Part shown: positions 55,087 through 64,000 of the stretch, piece after piece
Position numbering within the stretch: position 1 is the first letter of the stretch
How the letters are laid out: each line of letters opens with the position of its first letter
Assembly: GCF_004328075.1 (NCBI RefSeq)
Contig: NZ_SJFN01000004.1
Coordinates: forward strand, 1 to 64,000
DNA from: Siculibacillus lacustris
GTDB lineage: Bacteria; Pseudomonadota; Alphaproteobacteria; Rhizobiales; Ancalomicrobiaceae
Direction: 5' to 3'
DNA length: 64,000 bases
Notes under the pieces: generated by a model
The model's database searches: none
Told to the model about the DNA's origin: nothing
Seen by the model: only the letters and a program-made list of their open reading frames with translations
Made by a program: the position numbers and the translations under genes

Positions 55087-55881
55087 TCACGGCTTCAGAA
55101 TCGTGAAGCCTTGGTCGACGAAGATCTTGGCGGCTTCCGGCCCTTTGAGGAAGGCGAGATAAGCGGCGGCGTCGGGGCTGGTCGAGTCCTTGGTGATCGC
55201 CACCGGATAGACGATCGGCGGATGGCTGTCCGTCGGGAAGGTGCCGACCACCGTGACCTTGGGCTCGGACTTGGCGTCGGTCGCATAGACGATGCCGTAG
55301 CGGGCCTCGCCGCGGGCGACCAGCGACAGGGCGGCGCGGACGTTGTCGGTGCCGGCGATCTTCGGCTGGACTTCGGCCCACAATCCGAGCTTCTCCAGCG
55401 CCGCCTTGGCGTATTTGCCGACCGGTACCGAGGCGATGTCGCCGGTGGCGAGCTTGCCGTCGCCGATCTTGGCGGCGAGCGGTGCGCCGGGGGCGAGGGT
55501 GAGGGTCTCGGGCTGCGACAGGGGGGCGATCAGCACCAGGGCGTTGCCGAGCAGATCGACGCGGGTCTCCGGCCGGATCAGACCCTTCGCCGCGACATAG
55601 TCCATCCACGGGATGTCGGCGGAGACGAACAGGTCGGCGGGCGCGCCCTGCTCGATCTGCTTGGCGAGCGCCGACGACGCGGCATAGGACACGGTGACCG
55701 ACTTGCCGGTCGCTTTGGTGTAGAGGGCGTCGATCTCGTCGAGGGCGGTCTTCATGCTGGCTGCGGCGAAGACGGTCGGGCCGGCGGTCTCGGCGGCGAC
55801 CGGGGCGGTCGGGACGGCCAGGGCGAGGCCGGTGGCGAGCGCCAGGGCGGCGAGACGGCGGAGCGGAGCGGCGGCGAACAT
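55087..55881 (-). CDS. modA: Molybdate ABC importer periplasmic binding protein ModA
   Basis: A 264-residue ModA with signal peptide (1-30). Mature part: TVFAAASMKTALDEIDALY, and ligand loops VSYAASSALAKQIEQGAPADLFVSAD and ARGEARYGIVYATDAKSE; binds molybdate/tungstate in the periplasm. ATG 55881 fits the signal peptide; an upstream GTG/CTG extension was not used. It is the true ModA, in contrast to the distant homologue at 51.6 kb. Confidence 0.95.
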   Translation of the reverse strand: MFAAAPLRRLAALALATGLALAVPTAPVAAETAGPTVFAAASMKTALDEIDALYTKATGKSVTVSYAASSALAKQIEQGAPADLFVSADIPWMDYVAAKGLIRPETRVDLLGNALVLIAPLSQPETLTLAPGAPLAAKIGDGKLATGDIASVPVGKYAKAALEKLGLWAEVQPKIAGTDNVRAALSLVARGEARYGIVYATDAKSEPKVTVVGTFPTDSHPPIVYPVAITKDSTSPDAAAYLAFLKGPEAAKIFVDQGFTILKP

Positions 55882-55940
55882 CAGAGCACTCTCCTCGGTG
55901 GGATCGCGGGGCGCGCGCACGGCGCCCCGGGGGACGGCGG

Positions 55941-56150
55941 TCAGTCGATGGCGATCATCACGTCGGAGGCCTTGATCACCGCGGCGACCGCCATGCCGAC
56001 CCGCAGGTCGAGATCGTCGACGGCCTCGGTGGTGATCGACGCGGTGAGGATCCGCCCGGGGGCGACCTCGACCACGACATGGGCGGTGGTGGCGCCGCGG
56101 GTGACTTTCAGGATCGTGCCGGACAGAATGTTGCGTGCGGAAAATCTCAT
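55941..56150 (-). CDS. mop: Molybdenum-pterin binding protein (molbindin) Mop, copy 1
   Basis: A 69-residue single Mop/TOBE domain: SARNILSGTILKVTRGATTAHVVVEV and ASITTEAVDDLDLRVGMAVAAVIKASDVMIAI. Molbindins form hexamers that store molybdate in the cytoplasm. It heads the mod operon, 59 bp before modA, with a dyad about 140 bp upstream. Confidence 0.93.
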   Translation of the reverse strand: MRFSARNILSGTILKVTRGATTAHVVVEVAPGRILTASITTEAVDDLDLRVGMAVAAVIKASDVMIAID

Positions 56151-56523
56151 GCCCGGCCCTTTCTGGTCGCCACAGACGGGGACCCGAAGATCACCGCAGC
56201 CGCTGCGTGTCCACGTGACGAAGGTCGCGTCGATACGACCCGTCGCGACGAAATCTCGGGGTCACTCTAGCCGAAGGACAGAGCATCCTGTAGCGCAAAT
56301 ATACAGCGCTCGGGCAAAAACGAAGCGCCGTCGCTCGGCGTGACCTGGAAACGGTATCAGGGTTGCTTGGCGGTCGCTGCACGACGGAGGGGCGGGGGAG
56401 GTGCGGCTTCGCGCCATCGGCGCGGTCGGGCCGCGGCGCGCGCCGGGGGGCGGCGCGGGGCTCGGCCGTCGATGCGCCGGCCGGGTGACGGCGGGCCCGC
56501 GACGCGCGCGAGCCCGCGGCCGA
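56151..56523. other. 373-bp region upstream of the mod operon
   Basis: No gene is seen. The part from about 56200 to 56330 is AT-richer than its surroundings and holds the dyad at 56292-56310. The part toward the second mop gene (56400-56520) is extremely GC-rich. Confidence 0.5.
56292..56310. promoter_or_regulatory. Candidate ModE-type operator upstream of mop1-modABCD
   Basis: AGCGC (56292-56296) and GCGCT (56306-56310) flank an AT-rich centre AAATATACA. It is about 140 bp upstream of the mop copy 1 start. Known Mo-boxes are AT-rich dyads, so this is the best local candidate, but it does not match a fixed consensus. Confidence 0.35.
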
Positions 56524-56730
56524 TCAGGCGACGGCGATCAGCACGTCGGAGGCCTTGACGATGGCGGTGGCGGTGCCGCCGACCACTAGGCCGAGGTCGT
56601 CGACCGCTTCGTTGGTGATCGAAGCGGTGATCTTGATGCCGGCGACGTCGAGGGTGACGTGGGCGGTGGTGGCGCCCTTCTTGATGGCGACGATGGTGCC
56701 GGGCAGCGCGTTGCGGGCGGAGATCTTCAT
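56524..56730 (-). CDS. mop: Molybdenum-pterin binding protein (molbindin) Mop, copy 2
   Basis: A 68-residue Mop domain, SARNALPGTIVAIKKGATTAHVTLDV then TASITNEAVDDLGLVVGGTATAIVKASDVLIAV. It is a clear paralogue of the 55.9-kb copy. It lies 373 bp upstream of copy 1 on the same strand and has its own promoter region with the ATAATA-C-TATTAT palindrome. Two molbindins suggest separate control of storage. Confidence 0.92.
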   Translation of the reverse strand: MKISARNALPGTIVAIKKGATTAHVTLDVAGIKITASITNEAVDDLGLVVGGTATAIVKASDVLIAVA

Positions 56731-57116
56731 GGGTGCGATCCTTCTTGCGGGAGGGGAGGTCAGGGTGTTCGGTGCGGGACGGCGTCGAATTCCCGAGCGG
56801 CCGGACCCTCGATTCGTACGATAGGAGCGGGCGTCCGGCAACACGTGTCGTCTTCGCCGTCGTTGCGGCCGCTCCGGACCGTACGACGGGACCTGCGCGA
56901 CACGGTTCACGGCATCGCGACGGCGGGTTGCCGGCCGAGACGGGCCGGCGGCTCGGGTGATAATCAAAATCGATCGGTCGATACGATAATACTATTATAG
57001 AAGCGGTCGATAAATACGCTCTGATTTTGGTTGGTCCGGCGTTTATACTGATTGCATCTTTCGGCAAATCTCGGCATGGATGAGCCGGCGGATCGCCCGC
57101 CCCTCGGAGAACCGCC
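56731..57116. other. 386-bp divergent region between mop2 and fdhD
   Basis: No gene. Bases 56960-57060 are strikingly AT-rich for this genome and must hold promoters for both genes, plus the palindrome at 56986-56998. GAGGGGAGG near 56750 is the mop2 ribosome binding region. Confidence 0.5.
56986..56998. promoter_or_regulatory. Perfect palindrome ATAATA-C-TATTAT, candidate Mo-box
   Basis: A perfect 6-bp inverted repeat with a 1-base centre in the divergent gap of mop2 and fdhD. Both genes serve molybdenum enzymes and ModE is encoded in the window; ModE boxes are AT-rich dyads. It could equally contain a -10 box. Confidence 0.4.
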
Positions 57117-57968
57117 GTGACCGAACCCTCGTCCTCGCCGTCCGTTCCGCTGCCGACCCCGGAGGCGATCCGTTCGCTCGGGGCTCGGCGGATCACCGCG
57201 GGCGGGGTGGCGCAGCGCGCCGAAGCGATCGCCGCGGAAGTGCCGGTGGCGCTGATCTACAACGGCCAATCCTTCGCGGTGATGCTGGCGACCCCCGCCG
57301 ATCTCGAGGATTTCGCCCGCGGCTTCTCGGTGACCGAGGCGGTGGTCGGCGCGGCCGCCGACATACGGGCGATCGAGGTGCGGGCGGTCGACCGCGGCAT
57401 CGAACTGCGCGTGACCATCGACGACTATTGGGCGCTGGCGCTCGCCGCCCGGCGACGCAGTCTCGCCGGGCGCAGCGGCTGCGGCCTGTGCGGCGTCGAC
57501 ACCTTCGCCGAGGCCCTGCGGCCGGTGGCGCGGGTCGCGTCGCGCTTCACCGTCGGCCCCGCGGCGCTGCGGAAGGCGATCGCCGACATGCCGGCGCATC
57601 AGACGATCAACGCCCAGGTCGGGGCGGTGCACGGCGCCGCCTTCGTCGGGGCCGACGGATCGATCCGCGCGCTGCGCGAGGACATCGGCCGGCACAATGC
57701 GCTCGACAAGCTGATCGGCGCGGTGATCGACGACGACGTGGGGCGCGGCGACGGCTTCGTCCTGGTGTCGAGCCGCTGTTCCTACGAAATGGTCCACAAG
57801 ACCGCAGTCGCCGGGATCCCGCTGATCGCCGCGGTGTCGGCGCCGACCTCGCTGGCGATCGAGCTCGCCGAGAAGGTCGGCGTGACCCTGGTCGGCTTCG
57901 CCCGCGAAGGCCGCTTCACGGTCTATGCCGGCGGCGAGCGCATCGCTCCCGAGACGCCGGCGGCCTGA
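57117..57968 (+). CDS. fdhD: Formate dehydrogenase sulfurtransferase FdhD
   Basis: A 283-residue FdhD. The family CxxC (RSGCGLCGV; C122 and C125) is present, as are DLEDFARGFSVTEAVV and REDIGRHNALDKLIGA and SSRCSYEMVHKTAVAGI. FdhD moves sulfur from IscS to the molybdenum cofactor of formate dehydrogenase. Start GTG 57117 has GGAG 8 bases upstream. This implies a Mo/W formate dehydrogenase, though none lies in the window. Confidence 0.95.
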   Translation: MTEPSSSPSVPLPTPEAIRSLGARRITAGGVAQRAEAIAAEVPVALIYNGQSFAVMLATPADLEDFARGFSVTEAVVGAAADIRAIEVRAVDRGIELRVTIDDYWALALAARRRSLAGRSGCGLCGVDTFAEALRPVARVASRFTVGPAALRKAIADMPAHQTINAQVGAVHGAAFVGADGSIRALREDIGRHNALDKLIGAVIDDDVGRGDGFVLVSSRCSYEMVHKTAVAGIPLIAAVSAPTSLAIELAEKVGVTLVGFAREGRFTVYAGGERIAPETPAA

Positions 57969-58006
57969 CGCCGCTCGGCCCGCACGACCATCGCTCCCGA
58001 ATCCGA

Positions 58007-58036
58007 ACGGCGCCCGAGCTTCCGCTCCGGCGCCGT
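58007..58036. terminator. Hairpin between convergent fdhD and moaA
   Basis: ACGGCGCC (58007-58014) pairs with GGCGCCGT (58029-58036); inner GAGC/GCTC extends the stem around TTCC. It sits in the 97-bp convergent gap. CTTC follows on the plus strand. Confidence 0.6.
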
Positions 58037-58065
58037 CTTCGTGTCCCGTCGTGGGGAGCGGCGGC

Positions 58066-59085
58066 TCAGCCGCCGGTGAGGTTCATGCCGCGGGCGACCG
58101 CGGCGAAGGGCGCATGGGCGAAGTCGTGGCCCTGGGGCTTGCGGGCGATCGCCGCGTCGATCGCCGCGGAAAGCGCCGCGTCGCCTTCGCTTCCCCGCAA
58201 CACGGCGCGCAGGTCGACCGCGGATTCGCGGCCGAGGCACAGCGTCAGGCGGCCGTCGCAGGTGATGCGGACGCGGTTGCACTCGCCGCAGAAGCCGTGG
58301 CTGAGCGGGGTGATGAAGGCGATGCGGCCGCCGGTCTCGCGGACCCGGACGTAGCGCGCCGGGCCGCCGCTGCGCTCCGGCAGGTCGATCAGCGTGAAGC
58401 GCCGCTCGAGGTCGGCGCGGACCCGATCGAGGGTCAGGTGGCGGGCGGCGCGGTCGCCACCGATGCGGCCGATCGGCATGGTCTCGATCAGCGCGAGGTC
58501 CATGCCGCCGTCGTGGGCGAAGGCGAGGAGATCGTCGATGGCGCCGTCGTTGACGCCGGTCTGGACCACGGCGTTGATCTTGACCGCGAGCCCGGCGGCG
58601 CGCGCCGCGGCGATGCCGGCGAGCACCTCGGCGAGGTCGCCGCGGCGGGTGACGTCGGCGAATCGGGCGGGATCGAGGGTGTCGAGCGAGACGTTGACCC
58701 GGCGCAGGCCGGCGGCGGCGAGATCGCCGGCGAAGCGGTCGAGCAGCGAGCCGTTGGTGGTCATGGTGATCTCGTCGAGGCCGCCGCCGTCGAGATGGCG
58801 GGCGAGGCCTGCGACCAGACCGACGATGCCGCGGCGGGCGAGCGGTTCGCCGCCGGTCAGCCGCACCCGGCGGATGCCGCGGCGCACGAAGGCGGAGATC
58901 AGGCGGTCGAGTTCGTCGAGATCGAGCACCTCGGCCTTGGGCAGAAAGGTCGGATGGTCGCCCATGCAATAGGTGCAGCGATAGTTGCAGCGATCGGTCA
59001 CCGAGACCCGGAGATAGTCGATGTGGCGCCCGAAGGGATCGACCAGGGCGGGGCGGTCGGCGACGACGGCACGATGATGCGACAT
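58066..59085 (-). CDS. moaA: GTP 3',8-cyclase MoaA
   Basis: A 339-residue radical SAM enzyme for the first step of molybdenum cofactor synthesis. The N-terminal cluster cysteines are C33, C37 and C40 (CNYRCTYC), the second cluster lies at [21 protein letters not shown], and the C-terminus ends in Gly-Gly needed for activity. ATG 59085 fits the family; read-through upstream is spurious. It is 116 bp after focA on the same strand, behind hairpins. Confidence 0.95.
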   Translation of the reverse strand: MSHHRAVVADRPALVDPFGRHIDYLRVSVTDRCNYRCTYCMGDHPTFLPKAEVLDLDELDRLISAFVRRGIRRVRLTGGEPLARRGIVGLVAGLARHLDGGGLDEITMTTNGSLLDRFAGDLAAAGLRRVNVSLDTLDPARFADVTRRGDLAEVLAGIAAARAAGLAVKINAVVQTGVNDGAIDDLLAFAHDGGMDLALIETMPIGRIGGDRAARHLTLDRVRADLERRFTLIDLPERSGGPARYVRVRETGGRIAFITPLSHGFCGECNRVRITCDGRLTLCLGRESAVDLRAVLRGSEGDAALSAAIDAAIARKPQGHDFAHAPFAAVARGMNLTGG

Positions 59086-59130
59086 GGGCACTCGCAGGAC
59101 TGGAGGAGGTCGCGGACGCGGAGATGGGGG

Positions 59131-59194
59131 CCCGCGAACCGGCGCGTCGGGGCGTCGGTTCGCGGGATCGCGAGCGGCCGGGCGGACCCGGCCG
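59131..59194 (-). terminator. Two hairpins after focA
   Basis: CGGCCGGG/CCCGGCCG (59175-59194) directly follows the focA stop, then CCCGCGAACC (59131-59140) pairs with GGTTCGCGGG (59157-59166). They precede moaA, so they may end or weaken the hyc-focA transcript. No T-run. Confidence 0.5.
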
Positions 59195-59201
59195 CCGGCG
59201 G

Positions 59202-60107
59202 TCACTCGGCGGGGGCGCGCCGGCCGACCTCGCCCTGCGGGTTCGGCAGCGGATGCAGGCCGCCCAGAGCCTTGCGGTAGATGATCCAGTAGACGAGGCC
59301 GACCCCGCCGGCGCCGCCGACGATGTTGCCGAGCGTCGCCGGGATCAGGTTGTGGACGATGCCGGAGAGGGTGATCGCCGAGACGTCGAGGCCGGCCGGG
59401 ACATGGCCGGTTTCGACCAGGACGTAGGCGAGCGGCAGGAAATACATGTTGGCGACGCAGTGTTCGAAGCCGGCGGCGACGAAGGCGGCGACCGGCAGGA
59501 CCATGCCTGCCATCTTGTCGGCGACCGAGCGGCCGGCGTAGGCGAGCCACACGCCGAGGCAGACCAGGATGTTGCAGAGAATGCCCTTGAAGAAGATCGT
59601 CACCGTGTCGGGGGTGATCTTGCTGATCGCCAGCTTCAGCACCGCCGCGCCGACGGCACCGCCGTTCATCTCGGTGTGATGGGCCATGAACACCATGACC
59701 ACCATCGCCAGGGCGCCGACCAGGTTGCCCAGCCAGATCACCGTCCAGTTCCGCAGCACTTCGCCGGTGCGGATCTGGCGGTTGATCCAGGCCATGACGA
59801 TCAGGCAGTTGCCGGTGAACAGCTCGGCGCCGCCGATCATCACCAGGGCGAGGCCGAGGGCGAAGACGATGCCGCCGAACAGGCGCTGGAAGGCGAAGCC
59901 GAGGGTGGCATCGGCGAGGATGATCACGAAGAACATGCCGCCGAGCGCGATCGAGCCGCCGGCGACCACCGCCAGCATGAAGCTGGCGAGGAACGGCATG
60001 CGCGCCTTCTTGACGCCGAGCTTCTCGACCTTCTCCTGAATTTCTGCGGGCGAATAGGCGTCCGATCCGAACATTTCGGACTTTTGCGACGCATCCTTCT
60101 CAGCCAT
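59202..60107 (-). CDS. focA: Formate/nitrite transporter FocA/NirC family
   Basis: A 301-residue inner-membrane channel with six hydrophobic helices and FNT motifs ([41 protein letters not shown]). Placed right behind hycI, so formate is the likely cargo (import for hydrogenlyase); nitrite cannot be excluded. The N-terminus is acidic/lysine-rich ([18 protein letters not shown]). A 102-bp gap follows hycI. Confidence 0.9.
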   Translation of the reverse strand: MAEKDASQKSEMFGSDAYSPAEIQEKVEKLGVKKARMPFLASFMLAVVAGGSIALGGMFFVIILADATLGFAFQRLFGGIVFALGLALVMIGGAELFTGNCLIVMAWINRQIRTGEVLRNWTVIWLGNLVGALAMVVMVFMAHHTEMNGGAVGAAVLKLAISKITPDTVTIFFKGILCNILVCLGVWLAYAGRSVADKMAGMVLPVAAFVAAGFEHCVANMYFLPLAYVLVETGHVPAGLDVSAITLSGIVHNLIPATLGNIVGGAGGVGLVYWIIYRKALGGLHPLPNPQGEVGRRAPAE

Positions 60108-60209
60108 GGGACGTCTCCTGATGAAGCGGATTCCGGATCGGGTTCTGGTGGGGCTCCATCCCGGGAATCCGGCCGGGTGGGGCCTCGGTAAGGTCGTGGG
60201 CGCCGCGCG

Positions 60210-60668
60210 TCAGGCGACGGCGGCGATGCCGGCGAGGCCGCGGCCGTCGACGAAGCGACGGTGGAGGTCGTCGACCGCGGCGCGGACCGGCGGCGTCATG
60301 GTCTCCCAGAAGGCGACCCGGGCCGGCTGGATGCCGACGAAGATCACTTCCGGAATGGTCTCGCGCAGCGAGGCGACCAGCACGTCGAGCGGGATCGCGT
60401 GGGTGGTGATCAGGAACTGCGCGGCGACGAGGGTCTCGTCGATGATGCGGATCTCGCCGGGGGCGAGCCCCATGTCGGCGGCGTCGACCAGCACCACCCG
60501 GTCGGGGGCGGCGCGGCGCACCGCGTGGACGACGTTCTCGGGGGCCGAACCGCCGTCGATCGCCTCCCAATCGAGAGCCGGCTCGCTCTCCAGGCGCTCG
60601 GCCAGCAGCGGCCCGGCGCCGTCGTCGCCCATCAGGGCATTGCCGACGGTGAACACCACGCCGCTCAT
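60210..60668 (-). CDS. hycI: Hydrogenase maturation protease HycI
   Basis: A 152-residue HycI/HybD-type endopeptidase that trims the C-terminus of the hydrogenase large subunit after nickel insertion. VGNALMGDDGAGPLL near the start holds the first nickel-sensing acid, and VVLVDAADMGLAPGEI the second. It suits HycE, whose extension after DPCYSC is present. It overlaps hycH by 4 bp. Confidence 0.93.
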   Translation of the reverse strand: MSGVVFTVGNALMGDDGAGPLLAERLESEPALDWEAIDGGSAPENVVHAVRRAAPDRVVLVDAADMGLAPGEIRIIDETLVAAQFLITTHAIPLDVLVASLRETIPEVIFVGIQPARVAFWETMTPPVRAAVDDLHRRFVDGRGLAGIAAVA

Positions 60669-61066
60669 GACAGCCTCCGCGCCATCAGATAGATCGCCGG
60701 CTCGCGATCGATCGCCGCCAGCGACTGCGACAACTCGCCGAGCCAGGTCGCCGTCTCGTCGTCGAGGTCGTCGCGGACGGTATCGATCGCCCGGCCGATC
60801 ATCTCGGTGTGGCTGCGGTCGATGGTGATCTCGCCGAAGCGGTGGAGCCCTTCGAACTTGCGGCGGGCCTCGCCCTCGGGCAGCACGGCGATCAGCCGGT
60901 CGTAGAAGTCCGCGGAGCAGCGCAGCACCGGCTTGAAACAGTCGAACACGCCGACGTGGTGGCCGATCGCCAGGGAGTAATAGACCACCTCGCGGGCGTC
61001 CTCGGGCACGTCGGTGGCGCGCTCGAGGAACTTGGCGTTGAGGCGGTAGAACACCACGCCGGTCAT
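60665..61066 (-). CDS. hycH: Formate hydrogenlyase maturation protein HycH
   Basis: A 133-residue HycH, required for processing of HycE in enterobacteria. [39 protein letters not shown] is the family opening. Overlaps with hycG (4 bp) and hycI (4 bp) show tight coupling. Confidence 0.9.
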   Translation of the reverse strand: MTGVVFYRLNAKFLERATDVPEDAREVVYYSLAIGHHVGVFDCFKPVLRCSADFYDRLIAVLPEGEARRKFEGLHRFGEITIDRSHTEMIGRAIDTVRDDLDDETATWLGELSQSLAAIDREPAIYLMARRLS

Positions 61067-61860
61067 GAGGCCGCCCCCGCCATCGCCGCGGTCACCACGC
61101 CCTTCAGGCGCTCGAGGATCTCGAGGGTGCGCGGATCGTTCTCCAGGCCGGCATGGCGAGCCATCCGCTCGGACAGCGTGCCGGTGCCGGCAGTGCCGAG
61201 CAGGGTCAGGAAAAGTTCGGCGATGTCGCCGCCCTGGCGATAGCCGGCCATGCGGCGGGCCTCGCGTTCGATCAGGACGCGCAGATTGTAGGGGACGTTC
61301 GGGTGGGCGATCGCCACCCGCTCGTCGGCGCCCTCGACATGGGTCTCGGCCTTGAGCTTCTGGCCGAGCAGGCCGAGGGCCACGGCGAAGCCGTAGATCG
61401 TCGCCGCCGGGGTCGGCGGGCAGCCCGGGATGTAGACGTCGACCGGCACGATCTTGTCGGTGCCGCCCCACACGCAATAGAGGTCGTGGAAGATGCCGCC
61501 GGAGCAACCGCAGGCGCCGTAGGAGACGACGATCTTGGGGTCGGGGGCGGCTTCGTAGGCGCGCACCGCCGGCATCCGCATCGCCCGGGTGACCGCGCCG
61601 GTGAACAGCAGAATGTCGGCGTGGCGCGGCGAGGCGACGACCTTGATGCCGAAGCGTTCGGCGTCGAAGATCGGGGTGATGGCGGCGAAGATCTCGATCT
61701 CGCAACCGTTGCAGCCGCCGCAATCGACCCGGTAGACGTAGGCCGAGCGTTGGATGTCCTTGAGCAGCGCCCCCTTCATGCTGGCGATGTCGGCGGGGGT
61801 GTCGATCCGGGTGATGCCGGAGGTCGGCCGGAAGGCGTCGGTGGTCGGCGTGCGGGACAT
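61063..61860 (-). CDS. hycG: Hydrogenase-4/formate hydrogenlyase small subunit HycG
   Basis: A 265-residue NuoB-like small subunit. The cluster cysteines appear as CGGCNGCE (C47, C50, C53), YGACGCSGG and PGCPPTP. It carries electrons from HycF to HycE on the cytoplasmic side of the membrane. Its start shares one base with the hycF stop. Compared with NuoB it has the CGGCNGC change typical of group 4 hydrogenases. Confidence 0.94.
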   Translation of the reverse strand: MSRTPTTDAFRPTSGITRIDTPADIASMKGALLKDIQRSAYVYRVDCGGCNGCEIEIFAAITPIFDAERFGIKVVASPRHADILLFTGAVTRAMRMPAVRAYEAAPDPKIVVSYGACGCSGGIFHDLYCVWGGTDKIVPVDVYIPGCPPTPAATIYGFAVALGLLGQKLKAETHVEGADERVAIAHPNVPYNLRVLIEREARRMAGYRQGGDIAELFLTLLGTAGTGTLSERMARHAGLENDPRTLEILERLKGVVTAAMAGAAS

Positions 61861-62408
61861 CAGCGGGTCTCCTCCGGCTGGCGGTCGAAGCGGAGCGCGG
61901 CGACGGTGGCGACGTCCCGGGCCCGTTTACAGGCCGGGCAGGTCGCGACGCTGCGGCGGCGGCGGGCGGCTTCGTTCGCCGACGGTGCCGTCTTGTCGAT
62001 CAGATCCTGGACGTAGGCGACCTCTTTGGCGGCGGCGAAGGGTTCGTCGCAGGCCTCGCACCGGGCGAGGCGGAACACCGCCTGACGGGTCAGGTCGGCC
62101 TTGGTGGTCACGGCGAGTTCGAAGTCGGTCGACAGACGGATCGCGTCGGTCGGGCAGACCTCCTCGCAGCGGGCGCAAAAGATGCAGCGCCCGTAGTCGA
62201 TCGACCAGGTGCGGGTGCCGGCGTCGGTGTCGGTGGCCATGGCGATGGCGTTGGGCGGACAGGCGACGGTGCAGGCGGCGCAGGCGATGCACTGTTCCGG
62301 GTCGTGTTCCGGCTTGCCGCGGAAGTCCTTCTCCACGTGCAGTGGAGCGAAAGGATACTTCACCGTGGCTTCGCCGGTGCGGAAGATTTCCTTCAGGAGC
62401 TTGAACAT
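61860..62408 (-). CDS. hycF: Formate hydrogenlyase ferredoxin subunit HycF
   Basis: A 182-residue polyferredoxin with two [4Fe-4S] motifs [12 protein letters not shown] and [12 protein letters not shown], plus a C-terminal extension with two CxxC pairs (CEACDEPF and CPACKRARD) that could bind zinc or iron, like HycF/HyfH extensions. It is 10 bp after hycE. Confidence 0.93.
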   Translation of the reverse strand: MFKLLKEIFRTGEATVKYPFAPLHVEKDFRGKPEHDPEQCIACAACTVACPPNAIAMATDTDAGTRTWSIDYGRCIFCARCEEVCPTDAIRLSTDFELAVTTKADLTRQAVFRLARCEACDEPFAAAKEVAYVQDLIDKTAPSANEAARRRRSVATCPACKRARDVATVAALRFDRQPEETR

Positions 62409-62418
62409 TCGCGCATCC

Positions 62419-64000
62419 TCACTTCAGCGGCGAGTCGGTACGGTCGCGGCAATAGCGTTCCATCTCCTTGTAGGGGACGGTCTTCTGTGTCGCCTTCTTG
62501 ACGTCGACGACGGTCACGCGATCGGTGCAGGAGTAACAGGGGTCGATCGAGGCGACGATCAGCGGCGCGTCGGAGACCGTGTTGCCGCGCAGCATGTAGC
62601 GCAGCACCGGCCAGTTGGCGTAGGTCGAGGCGCGGCAGCGCCAGCGCCAGAGCTTCTGGTTGTCGCCGGTCATCGACCAGTGGATGTCCTCGCCGCGCGG
62701 CGCCTCCGTGAAGCCGAGGGCGAACTTGTAGGGCTGGTAGGTGAAGTCCTCGGTGAGGATCGGCCCGGCCGGGGTGTTCTCCAGCGCCTGCTCGATGATC
62801 GACAGGCTGTCGAAGAACTCGGCGACGCGCACCAGGGTGCGCGAGAGGACGTCACAGCCCTCACCGACGTTGATGCCGAGATCGACCAGTCCGTAGCCGG
62901 CGAAGGGATGCAGCACCCGGGTGTCGCGCTTGTGGCCCGAGCCGCGGACCAGCGGGCCGACCGGCGAATAGTCGCGGGCGATCTGCGGATCGAGGATGCC
63001 GACGCCCTTGACGCGGCCGTCGACGTTGGCGGTCGACAGCAGCATCTCGACGAGCCGGCCGACCTCGACGCGCAGCTCGCCGATGAGCTGGAGCGTGCGG
63101 GTCCGCTGTTCGCCGAGGATGTCGCGCCGCACGCCGCCGATCAGGTTGATCGCATAGGTCTTGCGGCTGCCGGTGAGCATTTCGGCGAGCGTCATCGACT
63201 TCTCGCGGACCCGGAAGAACTGCATGAAGCCGGTATCGAAGCCGACGAAGTGGCAGGCCAGCCCGAGGTTGAGGAGATGGCTGTGCAGCCGCTCGGTCTC
63301 GAGCAGGATGGTGCGGATCGCCTGGGCGCGTTGCGGTACGACGATGCCCAGCGCGTTCTCGACCGAGTTGGTGTAGGCGACCGAATGGGCGTAGCCGCAG
63401 ATGCCGCAGACGCGGTCGGCGAGGAAGGTGACCTCGTCGTAGCCCATGCGGGTCTCGGCGATCTTCTCCATGCCGCGGTGGACGTAGAACATCCGGTAGT
63501 CGGCGTCGATGATGTCCTCACCGTCGACGAACAGGCGGAAATGGCCGGGTTCGTCGGAGGTGATGTGCAGCGGCCCGAGCGGGATGACCGTGGTCTCCTG
63601 CTTGGAATCGTTGACGAAGGTGTAGGTCTCGTCGTCGCCGACCGGGTCCGGGCGCAGCCGGTAGTCCATGGCGTCCTTGCGCAGCGGATGGAGATCGGCC
63701 GGCCAGTCGTCGGGCAGCACCAAGCGGCGCTCGTCGGGCAGGCCGATCGGCTTCAGGCCGAACATGTCGCGGACTTCGCGCTCGCCCCAGACGCAGGCCG
63801 GGACCTTCGGCGTGACCGACGGGAACTCCTCCTTGCCTTCCGGCACGGCGGCGTGGACGACGACGTAGCCCTTCTCCTCGCCCTCCATCGACAGGACGTA
63901 GTAGAGGCCGAAGCTGCCGTTGAGCTTGCGCTCGTCGTTGCCGACCACCACCGACAGCCAGCCTTCGCGCTGGTAGTAGAGATAGGCGACGGCTTCCGGC
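62419..64000 (-). CDS. hycE: Formate hydrogenlyase large subunit HycE (N-terminus outside window)
   Basis: At least 526 residues, reading in from beyond 64000. Its first part is the NuoC-like domain (YYVLSMEGEEKGYVVVHAAVPEG), followed by the NuoD/NiFe large-subunit domain. Nickel ligands are in RVCGICGYAHS and DPCYSC; the tail after DPCYSCTDRV (DVKKATQKTVPYKEMERYCRDRTDSPLK-like, 31 residues) is the HycI-cleaved extension and closely recalls E. coli HycE. Catalyses H2 evolution coupled to formate oxidation. Group 4a type. The open frame has no start in the window. Confidence 0.95.
   Translation of the reverse strand, partial: PEAVAYLYYQREGWLSVVVGNDERKLNGSFGLYYVLSMEGEEKGYVVVHAAVPEGKEEFPSVTPKVPACVWGEREVRDMFGLKPIGLPDERRLVLPDDWPADLHPLRKDAMDYRLRPDPVGDDETYTFVNDSKQETTVIPLGPLHITSDEPGHFRLFVDGEDIIDADYRMFYVHRGMEKIAETRMGYDEVTFLADRVCGICGYAHSVAYTNSVENALGIVVPQRAQAIRTILLETERLHSHLLNLGLACHFVGFDTGFMQFFRVREKSMTLAEMLTGSRKTYAINLIGGVRRDILGEQRTRTLQLIGELRVEVGRLVEMLLSTANVDGRVKGVGILDPQIARDYSPVGPLVRGSGHKRDTRVLHPFAGYGLVDLGINVGEGCDVLSRTLVRVAEFFDSLSIIEQALENTPAGPILTEDFTYQPYKFALGFTEAPRGEDIHWSMTGDNQKLWRWRCRASTYANWPVLRYMLRGNTVSDAPLIVASIDPCYSCTDRVTVVDVKKATQKTVPYKEMERYCRDRTDSPLK

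Overview
The window is 64 kb of very GC-rich DNA from an alphaproteobacterium, most likely of the Hyphomicrobiales (Rhizobiales). The evidence is the gene mix: DUF1236, DUF3309, DUF4337 and PRC-barrel envelope genes, a napFDAGHBC periplasmic nitrate reductase operon, a Hyc-type formate hydrogenlyase cluster, and ModE with Mop molybdenum proteins. It looks like a facultative anaerobe with a strong molybdenum economy. The genus cannot be fixed from sequence alone.

Layout. 1-0.25 kb: right end of an IS3-family insertion sequence abutting a thioesterase gene. 0.7-9.8 kb: a minus-strand 5-oxoproline (pyroglutamate) module: DUF1445/YcsI, a branched-chain-type ABC importer (binding protein, livHMGF), then pxpABC, with a divergent LysR regulator and a T-N11-A dyad between them. 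10-11.3 kb: DUF1236 and DUF4337 envelope proteins. 11.4-18.7 kb: RND tripartite efflux operon and an SLC13/ArsB-like transporter. 18.9-29.4 kb: a stress and envelope island (DUF1269-like, DUF3309, PRC-barrel, a 1464-aa CheB-CheR-PAS-kinase-REC-REC-HTH fusion, Dps, glycine-zipper lipoprotein, small membrane proteins, MgtA-type P-ATPase). 29.5-32.9 kb: PIG-V-like GT-C glycosyltransferase with a membrane-anchored partner, and an epimerase. 32.9-41.3 kb: hcp divergent from nap, sharing an FNR-like box; the nap operon is interrupted by a 188-bp palindromic element. 41.5-42.9 kb: two tandem CRP/FNR regulators. 43-47.8 kb: PheC-like dehydratase and a ribose-type sugar ABC importer. 48-57 kb: modE, a NitT/TauT-type ABC importer followed by a ModA-like second binding protein, then modD, modC, modB, modA, mop and a second mop. 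57-64 kb: fdhD, moaA, focA, and hycI-H-G-F-E, the last running off the window.

How it works together. From 33 kb onward the genes form one theme: molybdate is imported (ModABC, possibly the second importer), sensed (ModE), stored (Mop), and used to build cofactor (MoaA) and sulfurate formate dehydrogenase (FdhD). Clients are NapA and, by inference, a formate dehydrogenase paired with the Hyc hydrogenase and FocA. Hcp handles nitrosative by-products of nitrate respiration.

The least explained signal is a promoter-like element (core GAGTA then TTCCGA) found five times in the 10-32 kb region. Each copy lies about 150-200 bp upstream of, and oriented toward, an envelope or stress gene. Two copies match at 22 of 23 bases. 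This may mark an undescribed regulon.
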